Assembly: GCA_016783885.1 (NCBI GenBank)
Contig: JADHVR010000028.1
Location: forward strand, 1 to 43,383
Direction of reading: 5' to 3'
Length of the DNA: 43,383 bases
DNA from: Bacteroidales bacterium
GTDB taxonomy: Bacteria; Bacteroidota; Bacteroidia; Bacteroidales; JAADJA01
Part shown: positions 35,716 through 43,383 of the stretch, one piece after another
Position numbering within the stretch: position 1 is the first letter of the stretch
How the letters are laid out: each line of letters opens with the position of its first letter
The notes under the pieces: model-generated
The model's input: only the letters and a program-made list of their open reading frames with translations
Database searches by the model: none
Told to the model about the DNA's origin: nothing
Translations under genes and position numbers: made by a program

Positions 35716-36729
35716 TTAATCTTCAATAATTTCCTCTATCGCCCTTTCCATAATATCATCAATTCCCTGTGCTTCATTTTGCGGGTCCATCCAAACAACA
35801 ATATCGGGTGGTACGCCATCTTCCCAATTATGCCCATCTGCTGAAATAGTTCTGGAGCAAGAAAATCTGTATGACCAGCCATTGGGTAATTCAAAGCCTG
35901 CAGGAGCGCCCAACCCTCCACCGGTTGTATCACCAGTTTGAATAATATGAGGAAAGGCTTTCATAGCTGTGGAGAATAATGAGGTAGCGCTAAAACATCC
36001 ACGATTTGTCAAAAAGGTCACTTTGTTGGTATATTGCCTGCTACCACCGGGTTCCATATAGACTTCGGCAGGATCGCCAAAATCATTATGCCCTGAACCA
36101 TTTTTCAATGCTGAGGAATAAATCAGCCTTTTCTTATCTGCAAAACGGCTGCCAATTGTGTGAATATTAGTAACCGTCCCTCCGCCATTACTCCTCATGT
36201 CAAGGATGATACCTTTGGTGTTCCTGAATCGTGAAATAACATAGTCAATATGCCAGGTGCTTACCATCTGTGAAAATGAGCCGTAATAAATATAACCGAT
36301 CAGATGTCCGCTCCTTTCAATAAAAGTATTAATTAACGGGCCGGTTATGTTATAGTCCCATCCGATATAATTATCCTTAAGAAGCCTGAAATTAAAGTTT
36401 TCAGGGTTGGGATATTGAAAAGAGTAACGCGAAATATTAAACGGAGACACAAGATTAACATGTCCGTCGCGTAATTCAGTAAGCATGTTACCCAACACGT
36501 AGAACAGATGTTCATCAGACATATTATCATTGATCTGCGGGCGGTAAATATTGTAAACCTCATCCCAGTCAATATTTTTATACTCAAAAAAAGAGTATTT
36601 TTCATTCGCTGTTTTCCATAGGCTTTCGAAATTCTCAAAAGGATTGTTTGCCGGATCTTTTTCTAATAAAACCTTCTCACAAGAGGCAAGTAAAAAAACA
36701 GCGGAAATAATGATTATTATCTTTTTCAT
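35716..36729 (-). CDS. S41-family peptidase lipoprotein
   Basis: The 337-residue protein has lipobox LLASC with the acylated Cys at C17. A helical N-terminal domain (about 30-100) is followed by a C-terminal-processing-protease fold (about 165-325) with the strand GIILDMRSNGGG and the nucleophile motif NRGCFSATS, where S247 is the likely catalytic Ser. No PDZ domain is obvious, as in several Bacteroidota S41 lipoproteins. It is probably anchored in a membrane facing the periplasm or outside. It follows the barrel gene on the same strand with a 6-bp gap, so the two form an operon. Confidence 0.9.
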   Translation of the reverse strand: MKKIIIIISAVFLLASCEKVLLEKDPANNPFENFESLWKTANEKYSFFEYKNIDWDEVYNIYRPQINDNMSDEHLFYVLGNMLTELRDGHVNLVSPFNISRYSFQYPNPENFNFRLLKDNYIGWDYNITGPLINTFIERSGHLIGYIYYGSFSQMVSTWHIDYVISRFRNTKGIILDMRSNGGGTVTNIHTIGSRFADKKRLIYSSALKNGSGHNDFGDPAEVYMEPGGSRQYTNKVTFLTNRGCFSATSLFSTAMKAFPHIIQTGDTTGGGLGAPAGFELPNGWSYRFSCSRTISADGHNWEDGVPPDIVVWMDPQNEAQGIDDIMERAIEEIIED

Positions 36730-36735
36730 TTGATA

Positions 36736-37662
36736 TTAATTTAATTCATTTTTCTCAGCCTTAGCCTTATTTTTATTATTAAGCTTAAAAACAAAGGAGA
36801 AATACAAGCCATTCATTGCTCCCTGAACTTTGTTATAACCCGGATTGTATTGATGGAACTCCCATAAGTAGGTTAATTTTAGCATGTTTCCGTTGTGAAG
36901 TTTGTAATAAAGTTCAACCTCCGAACTGATATGAAAATAAGTAAAGAGTCCTGTTTTCAGGTTATCGGGGTTTATTAACGGTGTTTCAGGGTCGGCAAAA
37001 TTTATTATTGTAACATAACCCGGACGGTAGATAGAGGTGAAAACCGGGAAATAAAGTTGCCAGCTTAACCTGAGATCACGGTCGCGACGGCGTAATTTCA
37101 TGCCAAGTAATTTACAATCTTTACTTTTGTAACTGAATGGAAACTCAAACCGGGTTGACAATCCGACCCCGGTCATATATTCGTAATTATACAGTGCATT
37201 TCCATATTTGTAATTGATTCTCGAATAGTTTGAAAAATCCAAAGCAGGTCCAAGATACCAGTTGATTTTATTATTTGCTAACTGCATTACCCTGTATATA
37301 TGCGCAAACCGAAAATTGAAGTAAATACCGATTTCATATCCTCTTGTCAGTCCATAATGTGTATCTTTATTGGTTTTCAGATAACCTGCTCCTACTGCCA
37401 GGTCAAAGGTTTTAATCAGTTTATCGGAATGAACGAGGTATTCCAGGTTACCTAAGCCAATTAATCCGGAATAAAGCAGAGGTGAGGTGGCTTTATCTTT
37501 TGCGCTCATCCATGCAAAGCCAATGCCGGCATTTAAGTATTTATCCCTTGCCTTTCGTTCCAGTTTTTTTTGTTGCTTGCGTTCGGATTTGGTTTCCTGT
37601 GTAAAGCTGTTGTTGATAAAAAACAGTAAGCAGGTTAAAAGTAATAGTGATGTAAATCGCAT
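36736..37662 (-). CDS. Predicted outer-membrane beta-barrel protein in operon with S41 peptidase
   Basis: The 308-residue protein has a signal peptide (about 1-21, ending SFTQ). A Lys/Arg-rich linker (SERKQQKKLERKARDK) is followed by amphipathic strands with aromatic girdle residues (YEIGIYFNFRFAHIYRV, LFTYFHISSEVELYY) ending FVFKLNN plus a charged tail. It looks like an outer-membrane barrel; I do not recognise a named family. TAGTTTTG (minus strand 37694-37687) lies 25 nt upstream of the start and fits the -10 element, without a clear -33. Confidence 0.65.
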   Translation of the reverse strand: MRFTSLLLLTCLLFFINNSFTQETKSERKQQKKLERKARDKYLNAGIGFAWMSAKDKATSPLLYSGLIGLGNLEYLVHSDKLIKTFDLAVGAGYLKTNKDTHYGLTRGYEIGIYFNFRFAHIYRVMQLANNKINWYLGPALDFSNYSRINYKYGNALYNYEYMTGVGLSTRFEFPFSYKSKDCKLLGMKLRRRDRDLRLSWQLYFPVFTSIYRPGYVTIINFADPETPLINPDNLKTGLFTYFHISSEVELYYKLHNGNMLKLTYLWEFHQYNPGYNKVQGAMNGLYFSFVFKLNNKNKAKAEKNELN

Positions 37663-37736
37663 AGGTGAATAATTTTAGTTTAGGAGCAAAACTAAAGAAA
37701 AATCGAAACAAAAACTATTACTACTTTGGATATTAA

Positions 37737-37783
37737 CTTTCGGATTAGCCTTGCCTAATTCCAACCCTAAAATCCGAAAGAGC
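37737..37783. repeat. Dispersed palindromic repeat, third copy
   Basis: CTTTCGGATTAGC ... AATCCGAAAGAGC forms an imperfect palindrome. Read in reverse complement it aligns with the cores at 15585-15632 and 15703-15750, including the shared CTAATTCC inner word. It is another copy of the same intergenic element. Confidence 0.65.
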
Positions 37784-37793
37784 TTCCGCTATT

Positions 37794-37820
37794 AAAAAAG
37801 GGCTTGATTATAACCAAGCC
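37794..37820 (-). terminator. Rho-independent terminator for the DUF4160/DUF2442 transcript
   Basis: On the minus strand GGGCTTG-GTTATAAT-CAAGCCC is followed by TTTTTT. It is a perfect 7-bp stem placed 25 bp after the stop of the S46 remnant, so it was probably the terminator of the former S46 gene copy. Confidence 0.78.
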
Positions 37821-37844
37821 CCTCTCTTAAATGTTTAAAAAGCC

Positions 37845-37946
37845 TTATTGAATTATTGTCAACTCTTCAATTAAATTTGTTGCACCGGCAAATTTATCAA
37901 TCACAAATAAAACATACAAGCCATAATCTTTACTCTTGTGTAATTG
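37845..37946 (-). pseudogene. 3' remnant of a second S46 peptidase gene
   Basis: Reading the minus strand from 37946 to the TAA at 37847-37845 gives 33 residues that end YVLFVIDKFAGATNLIEELT then IIQ. The intact S46 protein encoded at 38712-40892 ends YILFIIDKFAGAQNLIDELT then IIQ, a match at 19 of 23 positions. The frame is the same as that of the DUF2442 gene, whose TGA (37949-37947) directly precedes the remnant. A tandem S46 duplicate was therefore lost except for its end and its terminator. Confidence 0.8.
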
Positions 37947-38189
37947 TCAGGCATTCTCTTTTACTGAGTCTAAGTACAGGGTATCCGGACAAATGTCTTG
38001 TTCATTAGGCCATACTACTGTGCCATCAATTACTTTCGCTTGATTGAAATAATGTTTGTTTATTAGCTCTTTGAATACTCCGAAATCAAGTAGCTTAGAA
38101 CAATCATAAATCCCCTGTTCACCGTTAGTAAAGACAAGGTTTAATTGATAATTGTCAGTGGCGGATACTTTACTTATTCTTGGGTTCAT
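37947..38189 (-). CDS. DUF2442-family small protein
   Basis: The 80-residue protein has the DUF2442 pattern: N-terminal PRISKVSATDNYQL, an FTNGEQGIYDCS segment, and the end V(V)WPNEQDICPDTLY. DUF2442 proteins are small, often paired with DUF4160 proteins in mobile or accessory regions and regarded as toxin-antitoxin-like partners, without firm experimental function known to me. It starts 4 bp after the DUF4160 stop, in one operon. Its own stop codon abuts the S46 remnant in the same frame, so its end may have been set by the rearrangement. Confidence 0.85.
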   Translation of the reverse strand: MNPRISKVSATDNYQLNLVFTNGEQGIYDCSKLLDFGVFKELINKHYFNQAKVIDGTVVWPNEQDICPDTLYLDSVKENA

Positions 38190-38193
38190 CGTT

Positions 38194-38463
38194 TTACTTC
38201 AATGGTTCAATTTTGTACGGTTGCTCTCCGGATACTGCTAACTCCCAATTAGCTATAAGTTCGTCTTTATGTATTTCAATCCAGGCCTGTAGAAGCTTCA
38301 TTTTGGGGGTTGGTATACTCCCTTCAAGAATATTGCCTTCAGGGATCGACACAATAACTTCGTGCTCTTGATATTTGACATGAATATGTGGAAGCTTGTG
38401 TTGTTTATTATCCATGAAATACATGTAGATTATGATTCCATAGAATGTTGATATTGAGGGCAT
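38194..38463 (-). CDS. DUF4160-family small protein
   Basis: The 89-residue protein has the DUF4160 signature: PSISTFYGIIIYMYF, then HKLPHIHVKYQEHE (conserved HxPHxH), and a C-terminal ALQAWIEIHKDEL-like helix (LLQAWIEIHKDEL here). The His-rich HKLPHIH motif could bind metal or form an active site. It is the first gene of the pair with DUF2442 and has its own full promoter 22 nt upstream. The pair resembles a toxin-antitoxin module in size and layout; which one would be toxic is not known. Confidence 0.88.
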   Translation of the reverse strand: MPSISTFYGIIIYMYFMDNKQHKLPHIHVKYQEHEVIVSIPEGNILEGSIPTPKMKLLQAWIEIHKDELIANWELAVSGEQPYKIEPLK

Positions 38464-38485
38464 AATTTTTCCTTTTATTAATTCG

Positions 38486-38516
38486 CAAATTTATGTAATA
38501 AAATCATAAAATGCAA
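38486..38516 (-). promoter_or_regulatory. Perfect Bacteroidota-type promoter of the DUF4160/DUF2442 pair
   Basis: On the minus strand TTG (38516-38514), a 20-nt spacer and TAAATTTG (38493-38486) match TTG-N20-TANNTTTG completely. The expected start site is about 16 nt before the DUF4160 ATG. The small pair is therefore an independent transcription unit, not read only from the S46 gene. Confidence 0.65.
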
Positions 38517-38635
38517 GAAAAAATTATTTACATATAACACGCATATTTGTAACGAAAAATAGAAATTTATATTTAATATGATGAGAAATGTGTTTAACCG
38601 AAAATATTAATTCCACCTCTCAAAAAATTTATATT

Positions 38636-38686
38636 AAAAAAGAAACTGTCTCAAAAGTTGTTATTACAAGCTTTTAAGACAGTCTC
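38636..38686 (-). terminator. Rho-independent terminator of the S46 peptidase gene
   Basis: On the minus strand an 18-19-bp stem (AGACTGTCTTAAAAG... pairing with ...CTTTTGAGACAGTTT) with a short AT loop is followed by a run of T. It starts 26 bp beyond the S46 stop and separates it from the DUF4160 promoter. Confidence 0.72.
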
Positions 38687-38711
38687 TGAATCAATTACTC
38701 TATGTTATTTC

Positions 38712-40892
38712 TTATTGAATTATCGTCAACTCATCTATCAGGTTTTGTGCGCCTGCAAATTTATCTATGATGAACAAAATATACTGTGAATCAACACAAA
38801 TGGTCCGTTGTAATTCCGGTTCAAAGGCTATGTCGCCGCTCATTGCTTCCCAGTTACCGTCGAATGCCAGTCCTATCAGCTCGCCGTTACCATTAATAAC
38901 AGGGCTTCCTGAATTTCCGCCGGTAATGTCGTTAGTGGTCAGAAAGCCAACGATCAATTTCCCGTCTTTTCCATACCTGCCATAATCCTTTTTCTCATAA
39001 AGCTCTTTCAGTTTGGCAGGCACGATAAACTCATCATTATCCGGGTCTTCTTTTTCCATTACACCGCTTAGATGTGTAATATAATCATAATGAACAGCAT
39101 CAGCAGGGTAATAATCCAGCACCGAACCATAAGAAAGTCTCAAGGTTGAATTGGCATCGGGGTAGAAAACTTTATCAGGATTCATTTCACGTAATCCGGC
39201 AATAAACAACCTGTTCCCATGATTTAGCGCTGTTTGTGCAGCCCGGTACTGACCGCCAGCAGCCATCAACGATCCCATAACATTTCCTGCAAGTATTAAA
39301 GCAGGATCTCTAACTAATTTTTTTGCGCTGGGGTTATCGAGGAAAGTATTCACTTTATCTTCACTTGTAAAAATGGATTTTTCAAAAATATAATCAGCAT
39401 ATTTATTAAAATCACCTTTATATTTTTTGTTTATCTCTTTAAAAAAATCAGGGTATTCATCCTCCGGTATATTATTCGCATACATCTGGTACAAACCGGC
39501 AAGTATTTTTTTATCAGTCGGCGCGTTGTAATCCTTGAAATGTTCTTTGGCAGATTCTCTCAGGCTTTCTGCCGTTTCTGTCGGAGCCTCGGGATTTTCC
39601 TTAATATCTTCCAGTTGCTGTTGATATTGAGTGAATTCCTGAGCAAAAGAAACAATACCAGGCGCCATCAAACCTAAATTTATATACATCAAAGGTTCAA
39701 CCATTTTACCTAATTTATCGTATCCTTGCTCAATTTCATTTAATACGTCACCGTATTTTTCTTTTCTTGCCTCGTCAGCATTTACCCATTTTGTGAAATC
39801 TTTTTCAATCTCTTTTTTCTTATCAATCACGTACAATTTTTTAACTCCCCTTGACTGACCGATAAAATACTTCCAGCCATTTGCCAGCCCTGCATAATTG
39901 GATGCATATTTAATTTTCACTTCGCGATCAACATCCATGTCTTCTTTCAATATCTCAAGCTGTTTTCCTAAAAGATCAATTAATGCTGGTGCAAATTCTT
40001 CTACATTATACTGAACTCCATAAGAGGTCATATAGCGGTTTGTTCCTCCGGGGTATCCCCATATCATGGCGAAATCATCTTTTTCAACTCCTTTAATTGA
40101 CACGGGAATGAAATGTTTTGGATTGAGCGGCACATTCTCTTCTGAGTATTTTGCCGGAGAACCGTCAGGAGCTGAGTAAACTCTGAAAATAGTGAAATCG
40201 CCTGTGTGTCTTGGCCACATCCAGTTATCGGTATCTCCTCCGAATTTACCGATTGATGATGGTGGTGCACCAACCAGCCTTACATCTTCGTAAACCTCGT
40301 AAACAAATAAGTAGTATTCATTACCTCCGAAAAAACTTTTTACAACCACATGATGTTTGCCGTCTTCAGAGGCTGCTTCTTTAAGCCTGTTCCTGGTTTC
40401 TCTTATTTTTGAACGTCTGTCTGCTTCTGTCAAAGTATCTGAGAGGAACGGAATTATACTATCAGTTACATTATCCATTCTGATAAGGAATGATGCAGTT
40501 AATTCTTCGTTTGGCAATTCTTCGCTTAAATCCATTGCCCAAAACCCGTCAGCCAGGTAATCGTGTTCGAGTGAGCTGTGCTGCTGGACAATGTCATATC
40601 CACAGTGGTGATTTGTAAACAATAAACCTTTGTCCGATACAATCCCACCTGTACAGAAATATCCATTCGGTGTACTGCTCGTTGAAAGCCCGACAATAGC
40701 ATCCTTTAAACTCGAGTTATTAATACTGTAAATCTCTTCTGCGGTCAACTGCAGCCCCATCTCCTGCATATCAACATAATTCAGCCTGTCAACAAACATA
40801 GGTAACCACATCCCTTCATCAGGCGGAGAAAATGAAAATGAATTAATCGTAAAGAAAAGAAACCCAAAAAGTAAGAATGTCAGCTTTTTCAT
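38712..40892 (-). CDS. S46-family dipeptidyl peptidase, DPP7-like
   Basis: I take the ATG at 40892 (726 residues), because MKKLTFLLFGFLFFTINSFS is a clean signal peptide; an in-frame ATG 17 codons upstream would put a charged stretch in front. The chymotrypsin-like halves carry the catalytic His H96 (TNHHCGYD) and Ser S661 (TGGNSGSPV), with the usual S46 length of about 700. The residue 18 positions after the Ser, which separates DPP7 from DPP11 (Gly versus Arg in Porphyromonas), is Gly here (AFDGNW), favouring a non-acidic, DPP7-like specificity. It acts in the periplasm on oligopeptides, releasing dipeptides for uptake. A second, lost copy lay directly downstream. Confidence 0.93.
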   Translation of the reverse strand: MKKLTFLLFGFLFFTINSFSFSPPDEGMWLPMFVDRLNYVDMQEMGLQLTAEEIYSINNSSLKDAIVGLSTSSTPNGYFCTGGIVSDKGLLFTNHHCGYDIVQQHSSLEHDYLADGFWAMDLSEELPNEELTASFLIRMDNVTDSIIPFLSDTLTEADRRSKIRETRNRLKEAASEDGKHHVVVKSFFGGNEYYLFVYEVYEDVRLVGAPPSSIGKFGGDTDNWMWPRHTGDFTIFRVYSAPDGSPAKYSEENVPLNPKHFIPVSIKGVEKDDFAMIWGYPGGTNRYMTSYGVQYNVEEFAPALIDLLGKQLEILKEDMDVDREVKIKYASNYAGLANGWKYFIGQSRGVKKLYVIDKKKEIEKDFTKWVNADEARKEKYGDVLNEIEQGYDKLGKMVEPLMYINLGLMAPGIVSFAQEFTQYQQQLEDIKENPEAPTETAESLRESAKEHFKDYNAPTDKKILAGLYQMYANNIPEDEYPDFFKEINKKYKGDFNKYADYIFEKSIFTSEDKVNTFLDNPSAKKLVRDPALILAGNVMGSLMAAGGQYRAAQTALNHGNRLFIAGLREMNPDKVFYPDANSTLRLSYGSVLDYYPADAVHYDYITHLSGVMEKEDPDNDEFIVPAKLKELYEKKDYGRYGKDGKLIVGFLTTNDITGGNSGSPVINGNGELIGLAFDGNWEAMSGDIAFEPELQRTICVDSQYILFIIDKFAGAQNLIDELTIIQ

Positions 40893-41142
40893 TTTAATTA
40901 AAATTTTATGGTTAATGAAATTTATTTTGTATTCTATTTTCAAAAAACGGCAATAACCCGAAAATTATGCCATTAAAATTAACGAATTGGTTTAAAGACA
41001 AATGCAATACTTGATGTTTGAGCATACAAAGTAATAATGTTCGGTTATAAACGCTTTGTGTTCAAATACGAACAAAAGGAAAATATTAAATAAGTGTATA
41101 GGTATATAAGGAAAATATACTTATTTACTATTTACCTCCTCT

Positions 41143-42792
41143 TTACAATCCCAGCATTTCCGGTCCTTGCTCAAACACAATGTCAATAGGAATGCCTGCT
41201 TCAGACAGACGATCCAGATCAGCCTGTAATTCAGGATTTATAACTCCCATTTCTTCAACAAGCTTTTTGGCTGCTACATAGTCACCATCTCCCTGTATTT
41301 TAAGAACAAGCTGAGTAAGTTCAGTGGCAGCTTGTTTCATCTTTTCAAAATTGATGGAATAAGTTCCGTCTTCATTTTTTGAGAAAGCACCTTTTTCTTT
41401 AAAGAAGTTAAATCTGATCATATTGGCTTTGCCATGAGAGCTGGCAATACCAAAACGAATCGAACGAAAAATACTTGCCATAAAAGTAACGTAATTATTC
41501 ATCAGGTCGGTTTCGGGAAATTCACCCATTTCGTGGAGCTTAGTAACAAGATAAAGACCCAAAATATCGGCTTTGCTTTCTTCAATTGCCGAATATTGTT
41601 CTTTTAATACTTTTCTAACCGTTCCCTTGCCATCAATAGTATTTTTAATACCCATTCCGTGTGCAACTTCATGGAACATAGTATTGGCGAAGAATGCATC
41701 GAAGGAGATGTATTTCCTTTGATCTTCAGTTATAAGTATATCGGAAATCGGCACCAATATTTTGTCAAATTTGGCTTTCATAGCATTCTTTAACTGCAGC
41801 TTACGTGATCCTTTCTTCAAATGAACCTCCTCATCGTTTGGCAGGTTGATAGCAATGGTTTTTCCAGCCATGTTACAATCGCCTGCATAATAAACCACAT
41901 CGTAAGCATTCAAATCAGCATTCGAGCCAGGTATTTCCTGTTTATAAACCGGATCAACAGGAAGTTCTTTCTGAAGCTGTGGAAGGTATTTGGCATACTT
42001 CGAAAGCTTAGCGCTCCAGTCTTTATCTTTTATCAGTATAAAAGCTTCGTTAGCTGCCTTATATCCGAATAATTGATCGGTATAACTTTCAATTGGTCCG
42101 ATTACAAGATCAACATTATTATCTTTCATATCCATCCACGCAAGATCGCTCGGCAGGTAGTTGTCGGTTAATAAAGCCTCTGATCTGAGCTTAAGATAAT
42201 GAGCAAACTCTTTGTCTCCTGCCAGTTTGGAGGCTTCTTTCAGTAATTGAGCAGCTTTGGTAACCCGGTCTTTGTAAGCCTCATGATACCAAACTGTTTT
42301 TAAACCTCCGTTTTCATTTCTTCTGACAAGAGTGTAAAGGCTGGTTTTGTCAGGATTATCAAAGGCTTCAAATTCTTCTTTTGTCATGTCGTGTGGATAA
42401 AATTCCGAGCCGGCAGATTTTTTACCATAACCTTCGATAAACGGCTTGAGGTTGTCAAGTTCATCCCACGGTCCGTAATTGATCACAGCAAATTCTTTCG
42501 TAGCCGGATCCTCAATCGTTGCAAGAAATTCTTCCTTATTACCTATATTTTGCAACCAGAAGATATCGTCCATCAGTTTGGCAGCTTCAAACAAAAATTT
42601 GAGCATTTCTTTTTCATTATCGCTCAAATGCGAAATATCAGCCGTAAGCTTTACATGTGCGTACTCATTCAGTTTCTTTTGCATTTCGGTAAGTTCAGTT
42701 GATTCCGATTTTTTTTGAGTTGCGTTGTCACAACCTGATATAACAATTATCAGGGCTGACACTAATACTAAACTTAAAATTCTGTTGATCAT
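41143..42792 (-). CDS. M49-like (dipeptidyl-peptidase III-like) zinc peptidase lipoprotein
   Basis: The 549-residue protein has lipobox VISGC with the acylated Cys C21. The zinc motif is H374-E-V-A-H378 (MFHEVAHGMGI), and the downstream EESKAD (404-409) supplies the Glu ligand. The surrounding pattern, including YYAGDCNMAGKTIAINLPND and LGLYLV after the Glu, resembles the Bacteroidota branch of M49 that is often mislabelled as dihydrofolate reductase. Classical DPP III has a longer HEXXGH motif; this one is HEXXH. It is also shorter than the usual 670-730 residues. It is probably an extracytoplasmic peptidase cleaving short peptides. Family assignment is by motif only. Confidence 0.8.
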   Translation of the reverse strand: MINRILSLVLVSALIIVISGCDNATQKKSESTELTEMQKKLNEYAHVKLTADISHLSDNEKEMLKFLFEAAKLMDDIFWLQNIGNKEEFLATIEDPATKEFAVINYGPWDELDNLKPFIEGYGKKSAGSEFYPHDMTKEEFEAFDNPDKTSLYTLVRRNENGGLKTVWYHEAYKDRVTKAAQLLKEASKLAGDKEFAHYLKLRSEALLTDNYLPSDLAWMDMKDNNVDLVIGPIESYTDQLFGYKAANEAFILIKDKDWSAKLSKYAKYLPQLQKELPVDPVYKQEIPGSNADLNAYDVVYYAGDCNMAGKTIAINLPNDEEVHLKKGSRKLQLKNAMKAKFDKILVPISDILITEDQRKYISFDAFFANTMFHEVAHGMGIKNTIDGKGTVRKVLKEQYSAIEESKADILGLYLVTKLHEMGEFPETDLMNNYVTFMASIFRSIRFGIASSHGKANMIRFNFFKEKGAFSKNEDGTYSINFEKMKQAATELTQLVLKIQGDGDYVAAKKLVEEMGVINPELQADLDRLSEAGIPIDIVFEQGPEMLGL

Positions 42793-43070
42793 TTTATTAT
42801 AATTTAAATGGTTTGAAAATTTTTACGGCGAAAGTAAATATATTTTTATTGGCAAATAGGAAATCAGGTAAATATTTTTTTATAAATAACTACCCAAACC
42901 TTTTAACGATACCGACTTTGTTACCAATACTCTTTTTCCATATCCATTTATACTAATGCAACCATTTAATATGACTTCTTGTCTTTGAATTATATTTAGG
43001 TGTTATACGCCTGTATCTTTTTCAGAATGCGTTCTTTATGTGATCTTGATTAAAATCCTTTATTGAAAAA

Positions 43071-43102
43071 ATTGGTAAATACAAATAAAGTTTGTAACTT
43101 TA
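43071..43102 (+). promoter_or_regulatory. Candidate promoter of the sigma-factor gene
   Basis: TTG (43072-43074), a 20-nt spacer and TAACTTTA (43095-43102) match TTG-N20-TANNTTTG except for the final base. It would give a leader of about 80 nt. The rest of 42793-43190 is AT-rich with no ORF. GGGTTTTTTCAACCC (43151-43165) is a small hairpin in the leader. Confidence 0.42.
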
Positions 43103-43190
43103 CGCGTTTTTTTAAAATGGTTGATTTTTAATTATTTACAACTAATACGGGGGTTTTTTCAACCCAATAAGGGTTTACTTCAACTTATCA

Positions 43191-43383
43191 ATGTATTCTG
43201 AAGAGGAATTAATCGATCGGTGCTTACAGAATAATTCACGAGCACAAGAATCTTTCTACAGGCGCTTTGCACCTAAAATGTATGGTGTATGCCTTCGTTT
43301 TGCCAAAAATCAAATGGAGGCTGACGATATTCTTCAGGAAGGATTTATTAAGGTTTATTTAAACCTTAAAGCTTTTAGAAATG
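43191..43383 (+). CDS. ECF-type RNA polymerase sigma factor, 5' part
   Basis: The frame opens at the ATG at 43191 and runs to the window edge (64 codons). The sequence has the sigma-70 region 2 pattern: EEELIDRCLQNN start, YGVCLRFAKNQMEADDILQE core and GFIKVYLNLKAF. ECF sigma factors of this kind in Bacteroidota often pair with an anti-sigma factor and respond to envelope signals. The remainder and any anti-sigma gene lie outside the window. Confidence 0.9.
   Translation, partial: MYSEEELIDRCLQNNSRAQESFYRRFAPKMYGVCLRFAKNQMEADDILQEGFIKVYLNLKAFRN

Noticed and set aside
40893-40943. Upstream ATG extension of the S46 peptidase
   Set aside because: It would add 17 residues before an otherwise complete signal peptide.

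Overview
The window looks like chromosomal DNA of an AT-rich Bacteroidota species, probably close to Bacteroidales/Marinilabiliales and possibly uncultured. The evidence is consistent across the window: promoters of the TTG-N19/20-TANNTTTG type, a TonB-dependent receptor followed by a DUF4249-type lipoprotein, a C10 peptidase ending in a type IX secretion (T9SS) sorting domain, an S46 dipeptidyl peptidase, a hybrid histidine kinase with Reg_prop propellers, paired DUF3857 proteins, and many lipoproteins and outer-membrane barrels. Family names come from recognising sequence motifs by eye; no database search was run.

Layout. 1-2347: 5' part of a secreted multidomain protein with nearly identical 119-residue tandem Fn3-like repeats. 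2520-3599: class II fructose-bisphosphate aldolase. 3863-3935: tRNA-Arg(CCG). 4142-6576: a decayed defence-like patch with a 578-residue PD-(D/E)XK-like protein, the last ~64 codons of a type III restriction subunit, a nested inverted repeat resembling an insertion-sequence end, and a small ORF. 6577-7047: orphan receiver protein. 7129-10140: large secreted lamin-tail/dockerin-like protein. 10577-11706: nikR plus a His-rich metal transporter, convergent with and overlapping a beta-helix lipoprotein (11663-13195). 13253-13511: REP palindromes around a transposase remnant. 13665-15418: two-subunit CoA-transferase. 15585-15810: tandem 118-bp repeat. 15841-17718: five charged repeats fused to a GH16-like domain lacking both catalytic glutamates. 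17995-21197: TonB receptor plus lipoprotein. 21328-25196: outer-membrane and DUF3352-like proteins. 25700-27208: C10 peptidase. 27284-27733: tadA. 27806-31675: two DUF3857/transglutaminase-like paralogues, the second without its catalytic Cys. 31911-35504: hybrid sensor kinase. 35716-37662: S41 peptidase and barrel protein. 37845-38463: DUF4160/DUF2442 pair joined to the 3' stub of a second S46 gene. 38712-40892: S46 peptidase. 41143-42792: M49-like zinc peptidase lipoprotein. 43191-end: ECF sigma factor.

Functionally the window suggests a protein- and peptide-degrading heterotroph: extracytoplasmic C10, S41, S46 and M49-like peptidases, an outer-membrane receptor, and a CoA-transferase of the kind used in carboxylate or amino-acid breakdown. 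That link is inference. The least explained items are the catalytically dead GH16-like repeat protein, the DUF4160/DUF2442 pair inserted at a duplicated S46 locus, and the PD-(D/E)XK-like gene beside the type III restriction remnant.
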